This document shows, in pieces, positions 1 to 12,782 of a DNA stretch of 40,957 nt. Every line of letters starts with the position of its first letter. Within the stretch, counting starts at the first letter, position 1. Both the position numbers and the translations under genes were made by a program. The notes under the pieces were generated by a model. That model did no database searches and was not told where the DNA came from. It saw nothing but the letters and a program-made list of their open reading frames with translations. Origin of the DNA: Lobulomyces angularis (Eukaryota; Chytridiomycota; Chytridiomycetes; Lobulomycetales; Lobulomycetaceae); assembly GCA_027604685.1 (NCBI GenBank), contig JADHYX010000119.1:14374-55330 (forward strand), in the 5' to 3' direction.

Positions 1-3000
1 AGTCTTATATAAAGTATAAACCATCTTCAACTTTTGGTGTTATAGCTAGTTCAAATGCAAATACCTTATTTAGTGACGATGGAAAATTTGTTATATCTCC
101 AATGCTGGAATCTGTTGGAATTTGGGACTGGAAAAAGGGAACTTTGGTAAGGAATTTTTTTTTTCTTATCCTTATTCTTTATAAAAAAAAATTAATAAAA
201 AATAGGTTAATACCTGGAAAGATAATGAAGTAAAAGCTGAAGTAACTTGTATAGCTAAATTTAAATCAATTTTTGCTGTAGGGTATAACATCTACTTCTT
301 TAGTTTACAAAGTAATATTTTTATTAATAAGATACGCTGATGGATCAATACGAATCTGGAATTTTACAACAAATTCAACTAATACCACATTTAATGGTCA
401 TAAAACATCTGTTACTGCTTTGTGTTTCGATAATTCTGGTGGAAGATTAGCATCTGGTGCTAGGGATACTGATGTGGTTATTTGGGACATAACAGCCGAA
501 TGTGGTTTGTATCGTTTGAAAGGCCACAAGGATCAAATATCTGGACTTTTATTTTTACCAATTGAAGGTTTAAATCACTTAGTGTCAACTTCAAAAGATA
601 CCCTTTTAAAAGTTTGGGACCTTTCAACGCAACACTGTGTTGAAACCGTTATAGCACATAGGACTGAAGTTTGGAGTGTTGCTAGTTCAAGTGATGGTAC
701 TATCTTATACACTGGTGCCTCTGATAGTGAATTTCGAGTGTGGAGTGTAGATTCAATTTTATTGAAAAAAAAGTTAGAACCTAACGTTGAAGGAGATATT
801 GAAACATCAAAAGAAGATGTTGTCCTTAAAGAAGCAATTTCACTAAGATCAACTTTACAAAGGCAAAGTAAAGAAAGAGTGTCTACTATAAAAGTGCACC
901 CCAATGGTCGATATATAGCTGTTCAAAGCATGGATAAATCAGTAGAGATTTTTAAATGTAGAACTCAGGAAGAAATTAAAAAGAGGTTAGCTCGGAAAAA
1001 AAAAAGAGTCAGAGAAAAAATAACTCAAAAAGGAAACGATGCTTTAGAAGATGTTGAGGACCAAGAATTAGATTCTGTTGTTGAGGAATTGGTTTCGTAC
1101 AATTTATTGCGATGTTCTGGAAAAGTCAGATCCTTTGACTTTTCCCCTTCTCTCAACAAGTCTAGAGCTTCAAAAGAATCTTCGGAAAATATTTTCACTG
1201 CTCTTTGTGCCTTATCAAATAATAGTGTGGAAATTTATTCATCTGTCGGAAATGACTCTGACGGTGAACCATATAATTTAATCTCTACTTTAGAAATGCA
1301 AGGCCACAGGTCTGATATACGGTGCCTTGCATTAAGTTCAAATGATGAACTTATTGCTTCTGGATCTAACAGTATTAAAAATTATTAAAAGAGTAATTTA
1401 ACTAACATTATTTTAAAATTTCAAAATTATAGATTCTTTAAAAATATGGAATGTAAACACCGGTCAGTGTATTAAAACAATGGAAAGTGGTTACGCTTTG
1501 TGCTGTACCTTTGTTCCAGGAAACAAATATGTAAATAAAACCTTTATAGTATTTTCGTTTAAATTTTTTTTTTTTTGTTTTTGAAGGTCATTGTTGGAAC
1601 TAAATCTGGAGATTTGGAAATTTTTGATCTCTCTTCATCATCGTTATTAGAATCGATAAAGGCCCATGAAGGTCCTTTGTGGTCTTTAGAGGTGCGTCAT
1701 GACAAAGGGGGGCTAACAACCGGGTCTGCGGATAAGGAAGTAAAATTTTGGGATTTTCAACTTTTACTTGAAGATAATACATCAGCAAAAAGATTATCGC
1801 TAGTACATACACGAACTTTGAAGATGTCTGATGATGTCTTACACATTAAACATTCACATGATAATAAACTACTTGCTGTTGCACTTTTAGATTCAACTGT
1901 TAAAGTCTTTTACTTTGACACTTTAAAATTTGTGCTTTCTTTATACGGACACAAACTTCCTGTTCTCTCTATGGATATTTCATCTGATTCAGCTTTGATT
2001 GCCACGGCTTCAGCTGATAAAACTATAAAATTATGGGGACTTGACTTTGGTGATTGTCACCGATCAATTTTTGCACACCAAGATTCAATAATGAGTTTAA
2101 AATTCGTTTGGGGGACACATTATCTATTTAGTGTCAGTAAAGATAAATGCTTAAAGTATTGGGATGGTGACAAAGTATGAAACAAAACTTTTTATTATTT
2201 AATAAATATGTACCTTTTTTTTTATTTTTACAGTTTGAACAAATTATGAAACTTGAAGGTCATCATAGTGAAATATGGTCCCTTGTAGTAGCCAAATTTG
2301 GATCATTTGTTGTTACTGGTTCACATGATAGATCGATCAGAATTTGGGAAAAAACTGATGAACAAGTAAAATTTTTTATATTTTTACATTCTTAATTTTT
2401 TTAGTTGTTTTTAGAGGAAGAAAGAGAAAGAGAAATTGAAGAAATGTATGAAAAATCAGAAATTAAAGAACGTGATGGCAGTGATGAATTACCATTCGGC
2501 GCAGGAGCTGATGATGAAACTGGAGATTTAATTCTTGATCCTACAAAAAAAGTTGGTGATGTGGGAGATGAAGTTGGAATCGCTGGAAAGAAAACTAGCG
2601 ACACCCTGAAGGCGGGAGAAAAATTGATAGAAGCTTTGGATGTTTGGAGAAGTGAAATTTTCGCAAGAAAAGAATACAAAGATGTGATTTTTACTTTTTT
2701 ACCAATTTTATAATTATTTATTAATTTTTTTTTTTTAATTTTTTTTTAGTCAATAGCGAAAGGCCAAAAAAATGTTGCTTTACCTAAAAAATCTCCATAC
2801 ATTTTAGCATTAGGCAATCCTGACCTTTCAGCTGAAAATTATGTTATGCATGTTGCAGAAAGGATTCGGGCCAGTGATTTAGATCAAGCATTAGCCGTCT
2901 TGCCTTTTGTGAATGTGCAGGAAATTTTACAATGCATTTCGGTTTGGGCGGAAAAGGTTTTTTAAAATTAAACTTTTTTGTTTTTATGAATTTTTTTTTT

Positions 3001-3307
3001 TTCTAAGGGAATTAATATACAATTGACTTCAAAAATATTAACGTCACTCTTAAGAATGCATTTTAATCAAATAACATCATCAACTCAATCAAAAGAGATA
3101 TTACCATTGTTAGAAAAAATTAAGAAAAATTCAACATACCAACTACAATTGTTTAAAGATACTATTGGATTTAACCTGCAAACTTTAAAAATGCTGGTAA
3201 GAGCCCATGAGGCTGAGCACAATAGTGAATTTTTTGACTTTTCGGAGGAAAAAATTAAGAAGAAGAAAGATACTATTAAACGTAAACGATTGGAAGTTAT
3301 TAGCTGA
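1..3307 (+). CDS. WDR3: WDR3/Utp12 (Dip2), SSU processome WD40 protein, 5'-partial
   Basis: Large beta-propeller protein of the UTP-B module of the small-subunit processome, which acts in 18S rRNA maturation in the nucleolus. Nine exons join in one frame: 3-146, 206-282, 332-1371, 1433-1530, 1587-2174, 2234-2365, 2405-2683, 2750-2956 and 3008-3307 (stop TGA). This gives about 954 residues. The first visible residues [16 protein letters not shown] match the family N-terminus a few residues after Met, so only about five codons are missing. The window opens with AG, which could be the acceptor of an intron just after the start codon. WD repeats run through roughly the first 700 residues (for example [42 protein letters not shown]). 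A charged linker and the helical Utp12 domain follow at the C-terminus. The length is close to the animal orthologue (about 940). The gene converges on RABL2 across a T-rich spacer. Confidence 0.95.
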
Positions 3308-3602
3308 ATTTTTTTTTTTTTTTTTTTTTTGTAATTAAATTTATTTATTCTTCTTCAACTTTCTTTTTTTAATTTTTTTTTGTTTTGAATTATAATTTTT
3401 GATATTTCATATTTTTATTAATTTCTAGACCTTTTTTTTATGTTAATCTCTAATCTATTTTAAAACATAATTAAAAAAAAATTTTTTCTTTTTTTTTTTC
3501 AAAAATAAAATTTCAAATACAAAAATTTTAAAAAATAAAAAAAAAAATTCAAATATTTTAAATTGATTTTTTTTTTTTTTTTTTAATTAAATTATTTTTT
3601 TT
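3308..3602. other. Convergent T-rich spacer between WDR3 and RABL2
   Basis: No gene is seen here. The stretch is dominated by T and A homopolymer runs, including a run of more than 20 T directly after the WDR3 stop. It separates two convergent genes and probably supplies both 3' ends. Homopolymers of this kind recur in introns and spacers across the window. Confidence 0.6.
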
Positions 3603-4460
3603 TTATACATTCACATCAAGAGCAGTATTGGTTTTATCAATTACCAATTCCTTAAAATTTAAATCCATATCATTTTCTTCATTTACATTTTTATTGAATA
3701 TTCCATCTAAGTGAAAAAAAAAAAAAAAACTATTAAAAAAAAAACAAAAAATAATACCTTCTCTTAAACTTTCTTCCTCAATAAATCTCAAGACCTCATC
3801 ACTTAAATCTCCATTTGCACCATTTTCTTTAAAAATCATCGCACGCTTAATGGCATCTCTGAAAGCAGAAACGACATTCGTCCCATCACTCGCTGAACAA
3901 AAGTAAACAGGAAAATCTCCCTTTCTTTCCTCCCTTCTCTTTTCTATAAATCCATACACCTTTTTGGCCCTGCTGGGATCAAGGTCTATCTTATTTGCTA
4001 TCAATATTAGTGGAAGGTTGAACCCTCGTTGTTCTACTAGTTCTTGATACCACTTCTCTAAGTTTTTATATGTAATTTTTCGCGTAACATCAAAGCATAA
4101 TCTAGTGAAAGTTTTTATTAGTATTATATTATATTTTATTTTTCTATTTTTTAAATATTTAACGTACATGCAACAGTGTGATAAATGATAATAAGAAGGG
4201 TGAATACTCTGAAACCGTTCCTGGCCAGCAGTATCCCAAATTTCAACAGTAATTTCTTTTTTTTTTGTTATAGGATTTAGACATTTATATCGGTATAAGG
4301 TTAACGCATATGTACTCAGTTGTTGCGGATGATAATCATTCAGTAAAAATCTCTCCACTAATTTACTTTTTCCAACTGCACTATCTCCTAGCAAGATTAT
4401 TTTCAGGTCACTAGCTTTTTCTAAATTTCCTCCTGTTCCCGGTAGAGTAATTTTTGACAT
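3603..4460 (-). CDS. RABL2: RABL2-type small GTPase (ciliary/IFT)
   Basis: Rab-like GTPase linked in other eukaryotes to intraflagellar transport and ciliary entry. Three exons on the minus strand: 4460-4168, 4101-3758 and 3706-3603, 246 residues. P-loop LGDSAVGKS, switch II WDTAGQERF, base-recognition NKID and SAxDGTNVV are all present. The signature LNDYHPQQLSTYALTLY is diagnostic of RABL2 rather than of true Rabs. Intron 1 has the donor GTACGT, and splicing there replaces an unlikely T-rich insert with CCILCFDVTRK. As usual for RABL2, the C-terminus (ALDVNV) has no prenylation cysteine, so membrane targeting must be indirect. The gene is divergent from MAT1 over 1.35 kb. Its presence implies a flagellated life stage. 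Confidence 0.93.
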   Translation of the reverse strand: MSKITLPGTGGNLEKASDLKIILLGDSAVGKSKLVERFLLNDYHPQQLSTYALTLYRYKCLNPITKKKEITVEIWDTAGQERFQSIHPSYYHLSHCCMYVKYLKNRKIKYNIILIKTFTRLCFDVTRKITYKNLEKWYQELVEQRGFNLPLILIANKIDLDPSRAKKVYGFIEKRREERKGDFPVYFCSASDGTNVVSAFRDAIKRAMIFKENGANGDLSDEVLRFIEEESLREGIIFCFFFNSFFFFFHLDGIFNKNVNEENDMDLNFKELVIDKTNTALDVNV

Positions 4461-5814
4461 AATTTTGCCTTTTTTAATTATTGCTTTATAATAAATATTT
4501 TTTTAATTTGTTTTCTTTTCTGTTTTGATTTGCTTTTTTTTCTTAATTTTGAATTTCCTTTGCGATTATGGTGATTTACCAGTTGATAAATTTCCTTCAA
4601 GTTTCTTCTTTTTTTTTAATTCAACAAATTTTTTTAATCTTTTTTTTGAAAAATCTTGATACTATTTCTTTTCTTTTTAAGTAAATTTTTTAAAAAATAG
4701 TAATTTTAAAAAGTAAATTCAAATAAAAAAAATTAAAATAAAATAAAAATAAAGATAAAAATATAATAGAATTTATATTGGTTTTCGAGTAAAAAAAAGA
4801 AAAAAAAATATATATTTTTATATTTATATGTATATATTGTGTATAAAAAATTTAAGGTTTTTTATTTTTTTTATAACAATTTTTTTTTTTGGTCGGAGCT
4901 TAAAAATAAAAAAAACACCAAAAAAAATAATGATATTAAAATAAAAATGAAAAAAAATTAGTATAAAATGAAGTTTTAAAATGTAGAAAACAATGATACG
5001 TGCTATTTTTTATTGAATAAACTTTGAATCATTTTGTCAACTGAAAGGATCTGTGTGATATTAACAATTTTCCTGCAAAGAAAGTTGAGTTAATGTAAAA
5101 AGAATAACTACAATTTAATTTTATTTAAGCAATTAAGTAACTTTAAGTAAGTAATTATATTCTTTGTAAGAAATCAATCTTTTAGTTTCACTATAACCGA
5201 AACACTCCTGTTTGTGTCATATTTAAAATTAAGCTATGTTTTTTTGTACCTCGATACTGAATTTGTGTATATAGATAACATTTTCAAAAATACTTTATAA
5301 GGTGGCAATACTATATCCAACAAACTTTCAGATGTAAACTACTTCTTCAAGACCCATTATTTTTTAACTGTAAGTTTTGATTCAATTGATGTTTTTTGAG
5401 GAGACAATCTTACTATGAATTCCAATACATAGTAAAATCAGTTTATTATAAGGGAAATATTCTTAAGGTGGACTACAGTCAAAGTCGCTTTGTTTGCATT
5501 AATAAAAAGATATTTAGTTAACATGGAATAAGACTTTAATGTTCCTACAGGCATGGTCTATTAAAGACATGATGAATTAATTTTTGATTTCTAAAATGCG
5601 TTAATTTTTTTGGTAAAGCAACATTCTTTACCGTCCATAAACGACACTACTTAATAAAAAAATTTGATGTACATTATTTTCGACGCAGTAATACTTTAAA
5701 AATGAAAGGAAGGTCGTCAACTTCACCTGCAAGTTTTTATTTTTGTCTAATTCTTTTCATTGTTTTTTTTTTTTTATTGCACAAAAAAAAATTTTTCTTT
5801 TAACTATAAAAAAA
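4461..5814. other. Intergenic region between divergent RABL2 and MAT1
   Basis: No gene, tRNA or snRNA was recognised. The outer parts are homopolymer-rich and probably hold both promoters and 5' leaders. The middle (about 4990-5740) has fewer homopolymers and more mixed sequence, like the insides of the other long gaps. It contains a short open frame at about 5391-5519 that encodes YYKGNILKVDYSQSRF and may be a fossil of a transposase or another lost gene. Nothing here can be called functional from sequence alone. Confidence 0.45.
5391..5519 (+). pseudogene. Short open frame, possible decayed transposase fragment
   Basis: A frame of about 42 codons without a plausible start ends at TAA. It contains YKGNILKVDYSQSRF. 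A G-x-I-L-K-x-D pattern is loosely reminiscent of the segment around the first catalytic Asp in some MULE-like DDE transposases, but no second motif follows and the frames around it are interrupted. This could be chance. I list it because base composition here differs from the homopolymer-rich spacer. Confidence 0.15.
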
Positions 5815-7392
5815 ATGGTATTTGTAAAATTAAATTTTTTAAAATATAACATAATTTAATTTAGAGTAAACAAAATGGAAAGGATGATAGTTGTCCGGTA
5901 AGAGTATAACTTAAGCAATAGAATCATAAAAACTAAATTTTCTTTTTTCTTTAAGGTTTGTAAAGCAGATAGATATCTGAATCCAAGTCTAAAATTACTA
6001 GTTTCTCCTTGTTTTCATAAAATGTGTGTAACTTGCATTGATAGATTGTTTACCAGCGGTCCTGCCCCTTGTCCAGGTAACTTTAATTTGTTTTGTTAAG
6101 AATTTATTTAAATTCTTTTTTAGTGTGTAAGGTATTAAAGAAATCTATAGATTTATTTATTTATAAAACTTTGAATTATTTATAGGGAACTTTAAGAAAA
6201 TCCAACTTTGTTGTACAAACGTTTGAAGATCTTTATGTGGAAAAAGAGGTCAACATTCGACGAAAAGTTGGAAGATAGTAAGAAATCTTGATAAAAAAAA
6301 ATAATATTTTATTAGTTTTATTTTTTAAAAAAATAACAAATCCTTTTTTTTGCTAGTTTTAACAAACGAATTGAAGATTTTGGTGGAGATTTGAAAGCAT
6401 TTAATAACTATTTGGAAGACGTGGAAGATATTTGTATAAGAAAATTATTTAACATAAATGTCTTATTAGTTAATACTTACAATTTTTTTTTTTTTTATAA
6501 CTGTAGTGTTCAATTTAATAAACAATGTAGATGTTGAAGATACCACTGCTAGAATTGAAAAATTTAGATTAGAAAATAAAGAATTGATATCAGCAAACAT
6601 TTCGAAACAGGTACAGTACAACATTTTGTTATAATTAAAAAAAAAAAATTATCTTAATTTTTATTAATTCCATATATTTATTTAAAAAAAAAAAGATAAA
6701 TGAAGACAAAAATATTAATTTTAGACTGGAAAAGGAAAAAAAAGATAAGGTATTTATACAGTTAATTTTTCCACCATTTTTTTTTAAGTTTCATTACCAA
6801 AAAAATAGCTGATGCGAAAAGAAATTTATATGAACCATATTAAAGAAGAGGCAAAAATGAAAGTTTCAGAAAAAGAGGAACTGATAAGACAATTGGTAAT
6901 AATTATAATTTTTTTAATATTCTTTTTTTCTTATTTTCTTATATTTATGAACGCCTAGGCTGAATCGGATAAATCAACTAAAGATATTTTAAAAGAAGCA
7001 CAGGAAAAAAGAAAATTGCACTTTAATGTTGCTTATGAAGTTCCAGAATTTGAAGATGATACTTTTGATGAAAACGAATTGAATGATACAGGTTTTGATA
7101 CCTTTGATCCTGTCGATAATCCATATGATGATCCAATACACGTTCCTATGATGAATATGTATCAAGACCCGTATGATTAATTTAACATGCTCCATTTACT
7201 TTTTTTTTTTTAAAAGGTGGACCGAAAGTTACAAGACTGATAATAGACAAAAGGCTGGTGGATTTCAACCAAGATTTACATATGGAAGGTACTTTTTATC
7301 CAATTGTTTTTTTGTTATAAATATAATCAAAAAATTTTCTTATCAGGGCGATTGATTCAGCATTTACTGGAATATTTAATGGCCTTTATTGA
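5815..7392 (+). CDS. MNAT1: MAT1 (TFIIH CAK-assembly RING protein, Tfb3)
   Basis: Assembly factor and third subunit of the CDK-activating kinase in TFIIH (CDK7-cyclin H-MAT1), acting in nuclear transcription initiation and repair. Twelve exons: 5815-5817, 5865-5897, 5956-6076, 6124-6131, 6186-6277, 6357-6433, 6507-6610, 6696-6749, 6809-6895, 6959-7170, 7217-7288 and 7347-7392, giving 302 residues (human 309). The N-terminal RING reads SCPVCKADRYLNPSLKL, then SPCFHKMCVTC and CPVCK. GTLRKSNFVVQTFEDL follows, then the MAT1 coiled coil, and the C-terminus ends AIDSAFTGIFNGLY. Exon 1 is only the ATG. Exon 4 is an 8-nt microexon carrying the last RING cysteine. The downstream ATG at 5875 is out of frame with the RING and was rejected. 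Eleven introns interrupt 909 coding bases. Confidence 0.93.
6124..6131 (+). other. 8-nt microexon in MAT1
   Basis: The bases TGTGTAAG are flanked by a TTTTTTAG acceptor and a GTATTA donor. With the preceding CCA G they encode V-C-K, giving the last RING cysteine pair CPVC. Reading through to 6185 instead meets a stop just before the conserved GTLRKSNF segment, so skipping the downstream intron is not an option. The three parts join in one frame. Confidence 0.85.
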
Positions 7393-7646
7393 TATATGTG
7401 TATAAGAATAATAAAATTAGTAAAAATAATTGCTCTTAAAATTAAAATATTTTATTGCAATTTTTTATTTTTGCTAGATTGTAATTTAGACAATTTAATA
7501 GTATATTTAAATTAAAGTTAATTTTTAGAAATATCTCTTTGCAAAAAAAAAAATTATAATAATAATAATGATATTTATAAAAATTTAAATGGTCAAATTT
7601 TTTTATATAATAAGTATCTAAATAAAAAATAAAATGAAAATCTTAT

Positions 7647-8541
7647 TTAAACTTTTCTTAACTCTTCGTCTTCATCTCGAATTTTTTTTAATGCTTTTAA
7701 AATACTTTCAGGAATATCGGTTTTTTTTCCACCATTTTGGTAGTCAACAACAACGATTGTACAATGTCCTTCAGCAACAATTCTTGAATGCTTATGAGAG
7801 ACTGCTACAAACTGCTGAACAAAGCGATCCTTTTTTATTGATTCCTCTGGAACTTGAACTGCCAATGTGATTGTATCTGGATAAGTAACTGGATATCTAA
7901 GTAAAAAAAAAATGATGTATTAATGATCGGAAAAGAATTACAAAAAAATTAAATATTCAGTAAATAAAGTTTTCAATACTTAAAATTACAATATAAGTCC
8001 TTTACAATCGGGCCAACTTTAGTTCCTGACACAACTACAATTAAAGAAAAAAAAATTATTCAAAAACAAAAAAAAAAAAAATATATATATACATCCTTTG
8101 AATTCATCATTTGCTAAATATCTACCAATATGATTAAAGTGTTCCATTCTAGCGGATTCAAAATATCTAAAAACATGTAAAAATATTTAATTTCCAAAAA
8201 AAAAACATATATTATATTTAAGCATTTAATGTAGAGTTTTCCAAAAAAAAAAAATTCTTAAAACTTTATTTGATACCTTAAATAAATTACGTTGTTTAAG
8301 TGCTGAAAACAGTCCTGATCTCCCCATTGAACAGGAAGGGTGATAACTGCTGAAGCTCCAAATTTCTTTAAAATGCTTAAAATGGCAGAAGAAAGTGAAT
8401 TTCTAAAATAAAAAATAAAACAAAAAGATTTTGTAAAATACATCAAAAAAAAATAAATATAAAAAAAAAAAGTAACTCATTTTTTTTTTTTTACCTTGTA
8501 AACTTAGGATGATGCAACGAACCAACTGGAACTATTGTCAT
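7647..8541 (-). CDS. Hotdog-fold acyl-CoA thioesterase-like protein (4HBT type)
   Basis: Small hotdog-fold protein, probably a thioesterase acting on an acyl-CoA; the substrate cannot be inferred. Five minus-strand exons: 8541-8495, 8402-8277, 8166-8093, 8034-7980 and 7896-7647, 183 residues in frame. The core motif VQWGDQDCFQHLNNVIYL, followed by RYFESARMEHF, is the classic start of 4HBT/YbgC-like domains, with Asp as the usual catalytic residue in the GDxD segment. The later part shows HKHSRIVAEGHCTIVVVDY, the strand-rich end of the fold. The C-terminus is short, helical and charged. No clear transit peptide is visible in MTIVPVGSLHHPKFT. The gene converges on MAT1 over a 254-bp spacer. Confidence 0.8.
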
Positions 8542-8955
8542 TTTTTTTTTTTTTTGTTTTTAAAAAAAAAAATTTAACAATTATCAACTTTTAAAATAAA
8601 AAATAAAAATAAATTTTAAGATAAAGAGAAAATAATAAAGAGAAAATAATCGGGAATATAGAGAAAAAAAAAATAGAATAAATCTGGAAGTTTGTTGTAA
8701 TTTAAAGTTTCAAATAGTATTTTTGAAAAAAGATAGATCCTGGAAACAATCTAGTTGAGTATTAATTATTTAAACCTTGAATTACCTTTAAAAATTAAGA
8801 TTTAAATTTTTGTGAAGATGATAAATGGTTAAATTATTGAATTTTTTTTTAAACTTTTTTTGATAAATGTATTATTTTTTGGGGAAATTAAATTGCCGTA
8901 GTAACAAATATTTTAAGTTTACAACCAGAAAAAAAAAAAAAAAAAAAAAATCAAT
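8542..8955. other. Spacer between the thioesterase start and the kinesin stop
   Basis: About 410 bp with no gene. It should hold the thioesterase promoter and the kinesin 3' end. It includes a tandem pair of the 14-mer TAAAGAGAAAATAA at 8622-8649 and long A runs at 8930-8950 next to the kinesin stop. Confidence 0.5.
8622..8649. repeat. Two tandem copies of a 14-mer
   Basis: The unit TAAAGAGAAAATAA occurs twice in a row (8622-8635 and 8636-8649) without mismatch. It is a short AT-rich microduplication upstream of the thioesterase gene and is probably neutral. Confidence 0.8.
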
Positions 8956-11986
<3,031 letters not shown>

Positions 11987-12782
11987 TTGTAGTGAAGTTA
12001 TTTTGCTGTTTCTTGTAGCCTAAATTTTAACTAAAAACCCTTGCAAGGAGGGTAAAAAAAAAATTTTTTTGAAAATTATTTCTTAAAAATTTTCATACTT
12101 CAAAAATTAAAGTTTTTTTTTTTTATTATTTAATAATTTTTTTCATTACGTAGTCAAATGATAAAATTCAATTTTAAAATATTTAGTAGCATTCGATAAG
12201 ACTTAAAAGTAGATATTCTGAAGTTAAGTTATTATTAACAATAAGCAGCGTAATTGAAAGTTTATGGAAAAAAGTTAACAATTTTTAGAAAATTAAACAA
12301 CTAACATTTCAACCAGTGGGAATTGCAATCCGCCAAAGTTTCAATAAATACTTTTTAAAGAAAGTGGTAAACTTGTTGTGAGAGCAGCAGGTGCTGCTAA
12401 ATGTGTATCAATGAAACTATTTATCAAGTTTTTTGTTTTGGAATAAAAAATGAAGATTTTTAACTGACTGCTTTAATCGGAGGCTTGTAAAGGATCTCTA
12501 ATTACCTTTTTTAAACAGTTTTTGCTTAAAATTCTTTCAATGATAGTTTAAAGCAGTATATGTAGCGTAGTGTCTAATATTGTAACTAGATGTAGTTCAA
12601 TACCTGGAAATTATCCGACACGCAAAATCTTTACTCAATCACATTCATAATTAAACATTTTAAATATTACTGTAATTTACAAAAAATTTACTTAAATTAA
12701 AAAATTGAATTATGTTAAAGTACATAAAAATTTAGTCTGCTTTAAACAAATCTGTAATGTGATTTAATTTTTAGTTTGCATG
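11987..12782. other. Intergenic region between the kinesin start and the CFAP157 stop
   Basis: About 800 bp with no recognised gene. The right part, about 12180-12780, has mixed sequence with few homopolymers. It includes a small palindrome, AGCAGCA-GG-TGCTGCT, at 12383-12398. A short open stretch around it reads ESGKLVVRAAGAAKCVSMKLF, flanked by stops and not recognised. It may be an old pseudogene fragment or chance. The kinesin promoter must lie at the left end. Confidence 0.4.

Noticed and set aside
5875..5897. ATG at 5875 as the MAT1 start
   Set aside because: It is out of frame with the RING cysteines. The frame that gives GKDDSCPVCK is reached from the ATG-only exon at 5815.
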